Below, piece after piece: positions 6,211 to 14,251 of a DNA stretch of 14,789 bases (the stretch's first letter is position 1; each line of letters opens with the position of its first letter). A program made the translations under genes and the position numbers. The stretch spans positions 1 to 14,789 of the forward strand of contig CAQPRV010000019.1 in the NCBI GenBank assembly GCA_948857205.1, in the 5' to 3' direction. This DNA comes from an uncultured Clostridia bacterium. Its GTDB lineage: Bacteria > Bacillota > Clostridia > TANB77 > CAG-508. The notes under the pieces are model-generated. The model was not told the DNA's origin. It saw nothing but the letters and a program-made list of their open reading frames with translations, and made no database searches.

Positions 6211-6926
6211 AGAGTCAAGAAATAACAGAAAGTGATTTGAAAAAGATAAATAAATTTGCACTTTTATCTCTCAAATCAGATGAAGTCTTTACTTTTAAAT
6301 TAGTAATGGGAGATAACGAATTAGATGACAGAAATTTTGAACCATTCAATTTAAATGCTCTAAAAGATTTACAAAAATTATACATTGGTAAAACAATGAT
6401 TAAAGACCATAAAAGAATAGCAGACAATCAAATTGCAAGAGTGTATGATACTGAATTAGTTCAAGATAGTAATAAACTAACTGGAGCAGGAGAAATATAC
6501 ACAAAATTAATTGCAAAATGCTATATGGCAAAGACTGAAAAAAATACAGATTTAATATCAGAAATAAAAGCAGGTATAAAAAAAGAAGTTTCAACTGGTT
6601 GTAAAGCAAAACATGCTTATTGTTCAATATGTGGGGTCGACAATATGAAAAACTATTGTTCCCATTATTGGGGAAAAGAATATGAAACTGTAAATGGCAA
6701 GAAAATTTGTTATTTTACACTTGATGGAGCAAAAGAAGCCTACGAAGTATCTTTCGTTGCAGTTCCAGCACAACCACGAGCAGGGACAACTAAAAATTAT
6801 GGTGGCAAAGAACTAACGGTTCAAAAAGAAGAAAAAATAGAAAATAACGAAGAAGCAGAAGTCAATTTAAAAATTGATAATTTAGCTTCTTTTTTATTTA
6901 TAGAAAAAGAAAAGGAAGGTAATTAA
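6135..6926 (+). CDS. Prohead protease (S78-like) with Cys/His insert
   Basis: The 263-aa protein is a head maturation protease. The expected serine-protease residues are H92 in MIKDHKRIADNQ, S153 in KKEVSTGC, and E204 in AYEVSFVAVPAQP. Between S153 and E204 is an insert with C156, C163-x-x-C166, C175-x-H177 and C192, likely binding zinc. This variant resembles Firmicute phage proteases rather than HK97 itself. It would remove the N-terminal domain of the capsid protein and then itself inside the procapsid. ATG 6135 has AAAGGAGG (6117-6124) 10 bases upstream, within the portal gene. The last 45 residues are charged and probably disordered. It sits between portal and capsid genes, as expected. 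Confidence 0.9.
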   Translation: MDGKDNERDTNKIVAEGIICKSASVESQEITESDLKKINKFALLSLKSDEVFTFKLVMGDNELDDRNFEPFNLNALKDLQKLYIGKTMIKDHKRIADNQIARVYDTELVQDSNKLTGAGEIYTKLIAKCYMAKTEKNTDLISEIKAGIKKEVSTGCKAKHAYCSICGVDNMKNYCSHYWGKEYETVNGKKICYFTLDGAKEAYEVSFVAVPAQPRAGTTKNYGGKELTVQKEEKIENNEEAEVNLKIDNLASFLFIEKEKEGN

Positions 6927-6928
6927 TT

Positions 6929-8176
6929 ATGAATAAAAAAATGAGAGAATTATTAGCAAAAATTGAAGCTAAACAAAAAATAGCAAAAGGATATACAGAA
7001 GGAGAAAACAAAGACATTGAAAAAGCAAGAGAAATTCTAAATGAAATAAAAACATTAAAAGAAGAATATGAAGTTGAAAAAGAATTATTTGAAAATGAAA
7101 AAGAAACAAATAAACTTAATGGAAAAGAAACTAAACAAATAGTTAAGAATATTGAAGATAATAAAGAAGACGAAAAGGAAGATTCCACCAAAGCATTTTC
7201 TAAAGCAGTAAAAACAATGGTAAACAAAACATTAAATGAAGGAGTAGCAGAGAGTGGAGGATATACAGTACCAGAAGACATTTCAACAAAAGTTGAAAAA
7301 CTAAGAGAAACAAAAGAGTCTTTATTAGATGAAATATCAGTTAAAAAAGTTAATACAAACGCTGGCCAAGAAACATACAAAACAAGAGGACAAGCAACTG
7401 GATTTACTTCAATTGAAGAAGGAGGGAAAATTCCAAAAGCGGGAGCACCAAAATTTTCAAGAATGCCATGGAAAGTTACTAAATATGGCGGATATATGCC
7501 AGCAACAAATGAGTTGATTGAAGATTCAGACTCAAATATTGAAACAATAATGACAGAATGGTTAGCAGATGAATCAAGAATGACTTGGAATAATTTAATT
7601 TTAGCAATTATAGCTAAAAAAGCACAAGAAAAAATAGAAGGATTAGATGGCATAAAGAAAGTTCTAAATGTAACATTAGGCTCTTTATTTAAATCAACAT
7701 CAAAAATAATAACAAATGATGATGGATTACAATATTTAGATACTTTAAAAGATTCTGACGGAAAATATTTATTACAACCAAATCCAGCTGACCCAATGCA
7801 ATTAAGACTATGTGCTGGGGCAACAACAGTTCCAATAAAAGTATATTCAAACAAAACAATACCAACTAAAGACGGCAAAGTTCCGCTTATAATCGGAGAT
7901 TTAAAAGAAGCAATTAAAGGTTTCGATAAAAAACAATTAACTTTAATGGCTTCACAAGTTGCTACTGTTGGAAGTGGAGAAGACGCATTAAATGCATTTG
8001 AAGAAGATTTAACATTAATTAGAGGAATTGAAAGAATAGACGCAGAAATGAGAGACGAAAAAGCATTTGTAAATGGATACATAGAAATAGCAACAACAAC
8101 TACTGATATAGACAAGAAAGATAATACAAATACAGAAGAAACAGGAAAAGAAAATTCTACACAACAAGGTGTGTAA
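6929..8176 (+). CDS. Major capsid protein, HK97 fold
   Basis: The 415-aa protein is a Phage_capsid-family member. Residues 1 to about 90 are a charged coiled coil (MRELLAKIEAKQKIAK and onward), the delta domain that acts as built-in scaffold and is cut off by the protease encoded just upstream. The mature part begins near TLNEGVAESGGYTVPEDIST (about 101-120). It continues with the family segments TRGQATGF, GYMPATNELIEDS and AFVNGYIEIATT. The cleavage site is probably between residues 90 and 105, by analogy with HK97. The C-terminal 25 residues after IEIATTTTD are acidic and low in complexity. ATG 6929 follows AAAAGGAAGG and is 3 bases after the protease stop. The gene looks intact. Confidence 0.95.
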   Translation: MNKKMRELLAKIEAKQKIAKGYTEGENKDIEKAREILNEIKTLKEEYEVEKELFENEKETNKLNGKETKQIVKNIEDNKEDEKEDSTKAFSKAVKTMVNKTLNEGVAESGGYTVPEDISTKVEKLRETKESLLDEISVKKVNTNAGQETYKTRGQATGFTSIEEGGKIPKAGAPKFSRMPWKVTKYGGYMPATNELIEDSDSNIETIMTEWLADESRMTWNNLILAIIAKKAQEKIEGLDGIKKVLNVTLGSLFKSTSKIITNDDGLQYLDTLKDSDGKYLLQPNPADPMQLRLCAGATTVPIKVYSNKTIPTKDGKVPLIIGDLKEAIKGFDKKQLTLMASQVATVGSGEDALNAFEEDLTLIRGIERIDAEMRDEKAFVNGYIEIATTTTDIDKKDNTNTEETGKENSTQQGV

Positions 8177-8194
8177 TAGAAAGAGGTGTCTCAT

Positions 8195-8500
8195 ATGGAA
8201 GAATTAAAGAAATTAGCTAAGCAATGTTTAAGTATAGTAGAAACATCTATCTTAAAAGATAAAGAAATAGAAATGTTAATAAATTCAGCAAAAAAAGACT
8301 TAGAAAGAGTACAAATAGAAGTAGAAAACAACTTAGAAGATGATTTAGTAATAAATACTATTATGCTTTATGTAAAAGCTCATTTTGGAGACACTGATAT
8401 CAATAAGAGAAATGAGTATTTAAAAAGATACAAAATGAACTTAAGAGAATTACAATTTTCAGAAGAATATCAAAAAAAGGAAGTGGATAGCAATGCGTGA
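8195..8500 (+). CDS. Head-tail connector, gp6-like adaptor
   Basis: The 101-aa helical protein matches the gp6-like DNA packaging/adaptor family that attaches beneath the portal ring. It shows LINSAKKDLERVQIEV, a central IMLYVKAHFGDTDINKR and a C-terminal KRYKMNLRELQFSEEY. I chose ATG 8195, which has AAAGAGGTG 7-10 bases upstream. A GTG at 8186 is also in frame but lies inside that ribosome site. Position directly after the capsid gene and before the head-closure gene supports the call. It overlaps the next gene by 8 bases. Confidence 0.85.
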   Translation: MEELKKLAKQCLSIVETSILKDKEIEMLINSAKKDLERVQIEVENNLEDDLVINTIMLYVKAHFGDTDINKRNEYLKRYKMNLRELQFSEEYQKKEVDSNA

Positions 8501-8819
8501 CGTAAGTTGTATATTGCTATCTAAATCTTATTTAAAAGATGAAAATGGCAATATCTTAAAGGAAAAAGGTAGAGAAAAGTTTAAAATAAAAGAATTAGAA
8601 GTTCCAATCATTTCTACTGAAAAGGTGTGGAAAGATGAGTTCTATAAAGCAAATGAACAAGGTTTAAGACCGTCGATAAGAATAAAAATTAGCAGTCTAA
8701 ATTACAAAGATGAAGAAGAATTAATATATATGGGCAAAAATTATACTGTAATTAGAGTAGATGGAGATAACGACGAAATAGTTTTAATTTGCCAGAGGAG
8801 AGCTAATAATGTCAAATAG
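8493..8819 (+). CDS. Head-closure / head-tail joining protein
   Basis: The 108-aa protein is predicted to form the ring that closes the head after packaging (SPP1 gp16-like, Phage_H_T_join type). The sequence is beta-rich: VPIISTEKVWKDEFYKANEQ, then SIRIKISSLNYKDEEELIYM, and a final GKNYTVIRVDGDNDEIVLIC. The pattern of an interrupted beta barrel with a Y-x-G-x-x-Y-x-V-I-R core fits the family. Similarity to the family is strong in my judgement, but the assignment also uses position between the adaptor and the gp10-like gene. It overlaps both neighbours (8 bases upstream, 11 bases downstream). Confidence 0.82.
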   Translation: MRDVSCILLSKSYLKDENGNILKEKGREKFKIKELEVPIISTEKVWKDEFYKANEQGLRPSIRIKISSLNYKDEEELIYMGKNYTVIRVDGDNDEIVLICQRRANNVK

Positions 8820-9235
8820 TAATAAAGTTTCTATTAATAATTTAAGTTCTGAAATAATGAAAGCTTTACAAAAATATAAAGATGACATTAGCGACGAAGT
8901 AAAAGAAGTATCAGACAAATTAATAAAAGAAGCTAGTAAGGAACTACGAAGTATTTCTCCAAAAGCAAACAAGACAGTAAAATTAAAAGGCGGAACATCA
9001 GTAGCACCACGGAAGTTATGCAAAATCTTGGAGTACAAAAAACGGCAAGAAAGCAAAAGATATATATTCTAAAGTTGCATATAACCGTGAACATTATAGA
9101 TTAACTCATCTTTTAGAATTTGGACACGCTAATAGAGATGGAACAAGAACAAAGCCAATACCACACATTAGAAAAACAGAGGATAAATACAAAGAAAAAT
9201 TTGTAGAAGAATTAGAAAGAAAAATAAGGAGGTAA
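8809..9235 (+). pseudogene. Tail-completion protein, HK97 gp10-like, split by a frameshift
   Basis: The start ATG 8809 has GAGGAG upstream and the first frame gives a normal helical N-terminus (SSEIMKALQKYKDDISDEVK, then ELRSISPKA). After about 9004 this frame turns into basic nonsense and stops at 9070-9072. The frame one base ahead is open from 9005 to TAA 9233-9235. It encodes the family's C-terminal half: GSYAKSWSTKNG, YNREHYRLTHLLEFGHANRD and PIPHIRKTEDKYKEKFVEEL. Joined, the protein is about 141 aa, the usual gp10-like length. The break lies between 9005 and 9016, equal to one extra base or two missing bases. Either the gene is broken, the read has an error, or a +1 ribosomal shift occurs at CCA-CGG. 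The protein normally completes the neck between head and tail. Confidence 0.85.
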
Positions 9236-9237
9236 CT

Positions 9238-9570
9238 ATGACTTGGAAAGAATTAGAAGATAGAATAGACAATTTCTATTTAGATAAAGAAAACTATATA
9301 AAAATACCATATTCTCATTATGACTTCGATAGAGAAGTTGAACCTCCTCATCTAATGTCAACAGAAATTGATAGCAATAACTATTTAGCAGATAACAAAA
9401 TCTATTTTGAAATGTGTAATGCTAGATTAGAATTAACTACAGATATACGAGATAGAGAATTAGAAAATAGAGTAGAAAAAGAACTCATGTTCGATATTAT
9501 TTGGAACAGAAAAATAACTTATATTCCATCTGAAAGAATTTGGAATATAAGTTATTTTTTTGAAATTTAA
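9238..9570 (+). CDS. Tail terminator-like / minor tail protein, 110 aa
   Basis: ATG 9238 follows AATAAGGAGGTAACT, whose AGGAGG is the end of the gp10-like gene. The protein fits the small neck protein found between gp10-like and major tail genes in clostridial siphophages. Its pieces are PPHLMSTEIDSNNYLADNKI, YFEMCNARLELTTDIRDREL and YIPSERIWNISYFFEI. The pattern (S-N-N-x-x-A-D-N-x-x-Y, then L-E-L-x-T-D, then a final E-R/K-x-W/Y-x-x-x-Y-x-x-E) is one I recall for this family. It likely caps or terminates the tail tube. The DNA for its last 20 codons forms a long perfect hairpin, listed separately. Function is from position and partial pattern. Confidence 0.75.
   Translation: MTWKELEDRIDNFYLDKENYIKIPYSHYDFDREVEPPHLMSTEIDSNNYLADNKIYFEMCNARLELTTDIRDRELENRVEKELMFDIIWNRKITYIPSERIWNISYFFEI
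9510..9559 (+). terminator. 19-bp perfect hairpin with T-run inside the end of a tail gene
   Basis: Bases 9510-9528 and 9541-9559 are perfect inverted copies (core ATAACTTATATTCCA at 9514-9528) around a 12-base loop. The right arm runs into a T-run (9555-9560) with few interruptions. This is the form of a Rho-independent terminator, although the stem is AT-rich. It lies in codons of the tail terminator-like gene, about 10 bases before its stop, and 32 bases before the major tail protein start. On the minus strand the stem is also followed by a T-rich stretch. It may attenuate or stabilise the message. Activity is not proven by sequence. Confidence 0.6.
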
Positions 9571-9590
9571 AGGAAAAGAGGAAAAATAAG

Positions 9591-10214
9591 ATGAAAGTAA
9601 AATTTGGATTAAGTAATGTACATATTGCAAAATTAATAGAACAAGATGGACAACTAACATATGGAAAACCATTTAAAATGCCAGGAGCAAAAAGTTTAAC
9701 AACAGACCCAGAGGGAGATGTTTCAAAATATTTTGCAGATAATATTTGTTATTATATAGCAAATGCTAATCAAGGCTATTCAGGAGATTTAGAAATAACA
9801 ATGCTAATCAAAGAATTTTTTACAGAAATTTTAGGACAAGAAGAAGATAAAAACGGTGTTTTATTTGAGAGTGCAGATGATTTAACGGCTAGATTTGCAT
9901 TAATGGGAGAAATAGATGGAGATACAAACAAAAGGAGATTTATATATTATGATTGTACAGCAACCAGACCAGGTAGTGAAGCAAGTACAACCGAAGAAAC
10001 TAAAGAACCACAAACAGATAAAGTTTCAATAACAATGTCTCCAAGAAATACTGATAAGGTTATAAAAGCAACTATAGATCAATCAGATAATAATAAAGAT
10101 GTATATGACAGTTTCTTTGAAAAGGTATACGAAAAACAAATGCCTACAGAAGAAAATAATGAATCAAATCAAAATGAAGAAGATAATGGAGAAACGCAAG
10201 AGGAAGGTATCTAA
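9591..10214 (+). CDS. Major tail protein, phi13 family
   Basis: The 207-aa protein is the tail tube subunit. It starts MKVKFGLSNVHIAKLIEQDG, with YGKPFKMPGAKSLTTDPEGD next, the usual opening of phi13-family major tail proteins. The middle has DNICYYIANANQGYSGDLEI and FTEILGQ. A RRFIYYDCTATRPG strand is followed by KVSITMSPRNTDKVIKATID. The last 25 residues are almost wholly acidic and polar, likely a flexible surface tail. ATG 9591 follows AAAGAGGAAAAATAAG. It lies between the tail terminator-like gene and the chaperone gene as expected. A terminator-like hairpin lies just upstream. Confidence 0.9.
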   Translation: MKVKFGLSNVHIAKLIEQDGQLTYGKPFKMPGAKSLTTDPEGDVSKYFADNICYYIANANQGYSGDLEITMLIKEFFTEILGQEEDKNGVLFESADDLTARFALMGEIDGDTNKRRFIYYDCTATRPGSEASTTEETKEPQTDKVSITMSPRNTDKVIKATIDQSDNNKDVYDSFFEKVYEKQMPTEENNESNQNEEDNGETQEEGI

Positions 10215-10215
10215 T

Positions 10216-10782
10216 ATGTTAATAGAGATAAAAAATAAGAAATATATAGGGCAATGTAATGCATTGTCTTATGTATTTTATAATAGTTTATTTGAAAAAA
10301 ATATAATTGATGAAATAGTAAAGTTAAGAGAATGTTTTGAAAATTTAGAAAAAAACATTATGACAGAAGAAAGTGTACAAGACATATACAATATTTTAAC
10401 TAGAGTAATTTATACCTTAATATACACGCATGACACTAATATAGATAGCTATGAAAATTTTCTGAAAGAAATACAAAAACAAACAATTTCAAATGAAACT
10501 ATGAATCAAGTTATAGAAATATTATTGAAAAATTTTACTGATGAACAAGTAGCACAGGAACTAGATAAAATAGGTGGAAAAAGTAAAGAAAAATCAATCT
10601 TCCCAGAACATGAATTTTTAAATACTTGCTTAGGATTAAATTTATCAATAGAAGATTTGAAAATATTAAGATATATAGATGTAATTAAAATGTTAATTCT
10701 AATGAATAAAACAATTAAAGAAAATGCTCCTAAAGACTATAGAGAAGCAACACAAGCAGATATAGATAAATTATTAATGTAA
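10216..10782 (+). CDS. Tail assembly chaperone, G and T parts in one frame
   Basis: ATG 10216 has AGAGGAAGGT 8 bases upstream and starts one base after the major tail stop. A farther in-frame ATG at 10099 would overlap the tail gene by 116 bases and is rejected. The 188-aa protein opens with KKYIGQCNALSYVFYNSLFE, typical of the G-like chaperone of clostridial siphophages. From about residue 128 it shows PEHEFLNTCLGLNLSIEDLK, then YIDVIKMLILM and REATQADIDKLLM, which I associate with the separate T-like reading frame. Usually T is reached by ribosomal frameshift. Here both parts are in one frame, linked by IGGKSKEKS. It would hold the tape measure protein ready for tail tube assembly. Confidence 0.8.
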   Translation: MLIEIKNKKYIGQCNALSYVFYNSLFEKNIIDEIVKLRECFENLEKNIMTEESVQDIYNILTRVIYTLIYTHDTNIDSYENFLKEIQKQTISNETMNQVIEILLKNFTDEQVAQELDKIGGKSKEKSIFPEHEFLNTCLGLNLSIEDLKILRYIDVIKMLILMNKTIKENAPKDYREATQADIDKLLM

Positions 10783-10812
10783 AGGCTCAGTGCCTATTTA
10801 TTTTATTGAGGT
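10783..10812 (+). promoter_or_regulatory. Small hairpin and T-rich leader before the tape measure gene
   Basis: AGGC (10783-10786) and GCCT (10792-10795) can pair around a 5-base loop, and a T-rich stretch follows. The 4-bp stem is too weak to be a confident terminator. A similar GC-rich element before tape measure genes is something I recall from related prophages. The GAGGTG ribosome site for the tape measure gene lies at 10808-10813. Confidence 0.25.
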
Positions 10813-10819
10813 GAAAAAT

Positions 10820-13800
10820 ATGTCAGGTAAAATTAAAGGAATAATAGTAGAAATTGGTGGAGATACATCAGGATTACAAAGGGCATTAAGCAAAGTTAAT
10901 TCTCAAAGTTCTAGTTTAAATAAGGAATTAAGAGCAATTAATTCTTTACTTAAATTAGATCCAAAAAATGTAGAAGTATTAGAACAAAAACAGAAAGTAT
11001 TAAATGAAAGCATAGAAATTACGCAAGGTAAACTAAATCAACTAAAAAAAGTAAAAGAAGAAGCAGATAGAAAAATGGCAGAGGGAGCAGAAATATCAGA
11101 AGAAAATTATAGAAATCTGCAAAGAGAAATTATAAATACAGAAAGAAAATTAGGAAAATTAACAGAAGAAATGAAACAACTAAACTTAGCTAACTCTAAT
11201 TGGACAAAAGCAGGCAAAAAGATTGAAGAATATGGAAGTAAAATAACAAAAGTAAGTGACAAAATAAATGATGTTGGAAATAAAGCATCAATTGTTTCAG
11301 GAGCAGTAATAGCTGGTGGAACAGTATTAACAAATAGTGCAATGAATGTGGAAGATGCAGTAGCTAAATACGTTAATAGCACAAATACGGCACAAGAAGA
11401 AACAGAGAAGTATAAGAAAGTACTAGAAGATATAAGCAGAAATAATTATGGAGAAAGCTATGAAGATATCGCTGATGCAATGTCTCAAGTAAAGGTACAG
11501 TTAAAAGATGTAAATTCACAAGATTTGAAAAATATAACAGAGAAAGCAATTGCGTTAAGGGATCTATTTGGTTATGATGTTTCTGAAAGCATAAGAGCAG
11601 TAAAATCAATGATGGATAACTTTAATGTTAGTGCAGACGAAGCGTTCAATCTAATAGCAGAAGGAAAAAAACAGGGATTAGATTTCTCAAATGAATTAAT
11701 AGATAGTGTAAATGAATATTCAGTACAATTCAAAAAATTAGGGTTAACTGCTGATGATATGTTCAATATATTCAAAAGTGGAGCTGAAAATGGAGCATTT
11801 AATTTAGACAAAATAGGAGACGCAGTAAAAGAATTTTCAATTAGAGCAATAGATGGTTCAAATACAACAGTAGAAGGATTTAAGAAAATTGGATTAAATG
11901 CAGATAAAATGGCAAAGAAGTTTTCTAAAGGTGGAGATGAAGCAAAACAAGCCTTTAAAGAAGTAATACAAAGAATAGCAAAAATGGACAACAAAGTAGA
12001 ACAAAGTATTGTTGGTGTAGATTTATTTGGTACAATGTGGGAAGATTTAGGACCAACAGTTATAACTAGTTTTAGCAAAATGGATAGAGGAATATCAAAA
12101 AGTAGTAATTCTATGCAAAAATCAATAGATGGATTATATAATACAACAAAGAAAAAAGCAGAAGCACAACTAAAAAGACTACAAGCATTAGGAGCAGACT
12201 TTGGCGAAGAGATGTTACCTATTTTAGAAAAATTAATTGATAAAGCAGAAGACTTTATAGGTTGTATAGAAGGAATGAGCGATGCAGAAAAAGAAAATCT
12301 AGTACATGTTGGATTATTGGTAGCAGGTATAGGACCATTAACAAAAGTAGTAGGAACAACAGGACAAGCAATAGACAATGTAACAAAGGGGATAGGAACA
12401 TTTTCACAAGCAATAGGAGTGATGAAAAATCATACTAAATCAGGTGTAGCAACAGTAGATAACTTAGCTAAAATGTTAACTTTATTGAATACTCCATTAG
12501 GACTTTTAACAACAACAACTATTATAGCGGGTACAGCCTTATATGCATATGACCAAAAAGTGATGGCTAGCGCAAAAGCAGCAAAAGCAGAAAAAGAAGA
12601 AATACAAAAGCAAATACAAGCTAAAAAAGATTTACAAGAAGAACAAAAGAAACAGATTACAACAAGTATAGCAGAAATTGATAATACTAATAAATTATGG
12701 AACGAATTAAAACAAATAACAAATGAAAATGGAAAAGTTAAAGATGGATATACTAAAAGAGCAAGTTTTATAACGAATGAATTATCTAAAGCATTAGGCA
12801 TAGAACTAGAATTAAATGGAGGTATCATAAAAGGATATCAAGGAATCCAATCAGAAATAGATAAAACAATTTTAAAGAAAAAAGCAGAAATATATTTACA
12901 GAAGGAAGAAGAAAATTACAAAATAGCTTTAACAGAAAAAGAAAGTGCATATGCTGAATTGGTAAAATTGCAAAATCAATACAATGAAGCCTATAAAAAA
13001 TCTACATATAGCGGAAAAGACTTTTGGAAAGCTCAAGAAGCGGCAGCAGCTAAAATACAACTGCAAGAACTAGCAACTGCTATAAAAGAACAACAATCAT
13101 TACTAGATGACTACAATCAAGGTATAAGTAAATATGAATATGATTATCAATTAATGACAACTAATACTGCAGATAGTTTGCAAGAGTTAATAAATAGAAA
13201 TAAAATAATGTTAGCAGGAGATACAACAACTTTACAGACAGAATTACAAAATCAAATAGGATTATTACAAAATAAATTAAATTCAGATAAGCAAATGTAC
13301 AATCAAGCTATAATAAATAGAGATGAAAGTAATAAGCAAGCTGCAATAAATCAAATTAATTCTGACAATGAAGAATTAAAACAATTAGGAAAAAAATTAT
13401 CCAGTATGACTTCTACAGTTGAATCTATGACACCAAAACAAGTAGAAATGTGGAGGAAATTAGCACAAGCTAATAAAGATATTTTTAATGAAATTATTTC
13501 AGATATGCCTCCAGATGTCCAAAAAGAATTAAGAAATATAACAGGTGTAATTAATGCAGAAAAAGAGGTTCCAAATGCATTAAAATTATTAGGAGAACAA
13601 TCTGTTAGTAATTTTGATATAGAAGTATCTGCAATGCAAGGGACTACAAGTAATGCTATAGAAAACGCTAAAAGTGTAATAAAGAATGATAGTAGCTTAA
13701 AATTAGCATCACAAACATTAGGACAAGAAACAACAAACAAATTCAAAGAAAATATTAACTCTACGAATGGAAAAAGTGCAATGACAGATTATATACAGGG

Positions 13801-14224
13801 AGCAGAAAATGGGGCAAATCAAAAAAAAGGAAGCTTTTGGAATTTGATATTTGGAATAGGTAGAAAAGCTAATCAACAAATGAGAGAAGGTTTAGGAGAT
13901 GGTAGCCCATCAGTTTTAGCTAAAAGAGCATTAATTGATTATTTTCTAGGAGCGGATATAGGAATAGGTAAGCAAGCTCCAAAAACGCTAAAAAATATAG
14001 CAAAATATAGTTCTAAAATAAACAAAGAATTTGTAGAGAATATGAAGATACCAGAAGTTAAAGATATCGGGAAGCTGCAAGGAAATTTAAGTAGCCGATT
14101 AATAGATGCACAAAAAACAGTATTTACCACACCAGAAATTACATTTAATGTTCAGGAGTTAGATGAAGCAAAATTACAACAATGTTTTAATTATGTTAAT
14201 AAGAAATTTGGAAGTCAATATTAA
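10820..14224 (+). CDS. Tail tape measure protein
   Basis: At 1134 aa this is the largest gene, placed directly after the chaperone. I chose ATG 10820, with GAGGTG 6 bases upstream, over a GTG at 10790 that lacks a ribosome site. Residues 1-130 have the family opening (IVEIGGDTSGLQRALSKVN, LLKLDPKNVEVLEQK) in a long coiled coil. Hydrophobic segments lie at about 156-171, 498-520 and 555-580, usual for tape measure proteins that reach the host membrane. A further coiled-coil region (about 590-900) follows. The C-terminus has the GLGDGSPSVLAKR motif (about 1023) and FLGADIGIGKQAPKTL. The protein sets tail length and takes part in DNA injection. No lysozyme or peptidase domain is visible. No terminator follows. 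Confidence 0.96.
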   Translation: MSGKIKGIIVEIGGDTSGLQRALSKVNSQSSSLNKELRAINSLLKLDPKNVEVLEQKQKVLNESIEITQGKLNQLKKVKEEADRKMAEGAEISEENYRNLQREIINTERKLGKLTEEMKQLNLANSNWTKAGKKIEEYGSKITKVSDKINDVGNKASIVSGAVIAGGTVLTNSAMNVEDAVAKYVNSTNTAQEETEKYKKVLEDISRNNYGESYEDIADAMSQVKVQLKDVNSQDLKNITEKAIALRDLFGYDVSESIRAVKSMMDNFNVSADEAFNLIAEGKKQGLDFSNELIDSVNEYSVQFKKLGLTADDMFNIFKSGAENGAFNLDKIGDAVKEFSIRAIDGSNTTVEGFKKIGLNADKMAKKFSKGGDEAKQAFKEVIQRIAKMDNKVEQSIVGVDLFGTMWEDLGPTVITSFSKMDRGISKSSNSMQKSIDGLYNTTKKKAEAQLKRLQALGADFGEEMLPILEKLIDKAEDFIGCIEGMSDAEKENLVHVGLLVAGIGPLTKVVGTTGQAIDNVTKGIGTFSQAIGVMKNHTKSGVATVDNLAKMLTLLNTPLGLLTTTTIIAGTALYAYDQKVMASAKAAKAEKEEIQKQIQAKKDLQEEQKKQITTSIAEIDNTNKLWNELKQITNENGKVKDGYTKRASFITNELSKALGIELELNGGIIKGYQGIQSEIDKTILKKKAEIYLQKEEENYKIALTEKESAYAELVKLQNQYNEAYKKSTYSGKDFWKAQEAAAAKIQLQELATAIKEQQSLLDDYNQGISKYEYDYQLMTTNTADSLQELINRNKIMLAGDTTTLQTELQNQIGLLQNKLNSDKQMYNQAIINRDESNKQAAINQINSDNEELKQLGKKLSSMTSTVESMTPKQVEMWRKLAQANKDIFNEIISDMPPDVQKELRNITGVINAEKEVPNALKLLGEQSVSNFDIEVSAMQGTTSNAIENAKSVIKNDSSLKLASQTLGQETTNKFKENINSTNGKSAMTDYIQGAENGANQKKGSFWNLIFGIGRKANQQMREGLGDGSPSVLAKRALIDYFLGADIGIGKQAPKTLKNIAKYSSKINKEFVENMKIPEVKDIGKLQGNLSSRLIDAQKTVFTTPEITFNVQELDEAKLQQCFNYVNKKFGSQY

Positions 14225-14234
14225 AAAAATAATA

Positions 14235-14251
14235 TTCGACAAAAATCGACA
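14235..14251 (-). promoter_or_regulatory. Tandem Spo0A-box-like sites
   Basis: TTCGACA (14235-14241) and ATCGACA (14245-14251) are, on the minus strand, TGTCGAA and TGTCGAT. The first is an exact 0A box and the second has one mismatch. They have the same orientation and a 10-base spacing, like the paired boxes at the Bacillus subtilis abrB promoter. The second box coincides with the -35 element of the promoter at 14246-14273, so binding would probably repress. Short motifs in AT-rich DNA can arise by chance, so this is a suggestion. Confidence 0.3.

Noticed and set aside
7329..7517. Short plus-strand frame inside the capsid gene
   Set aside because: It overlaps the capsid frame fully, lacks a ribosome site and has no recognisable domain.
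6898..8115. Long open frame on the minus strand opposite the capsid gene (405 codons)
   Set aside because: It mirrors the codon bias of the capsid gene, has no ribosome site and its product is low-complexity Ser/Phe-rich. The plus-strand product is a clear HK97 capsid protein.
9460..9672. Minus-strand open frame across the 9510-9559 hairpin
   Set aside because: It exists because the inverted repeat reads similarly on both strands; no ribosome site or family match.
11572..12378. Long open frame on the minus strand opposite the tape measure gene
   Set aside because: It is a shadow of the highly biased tape measure coding sequence, with no start signal or recognisable protein.
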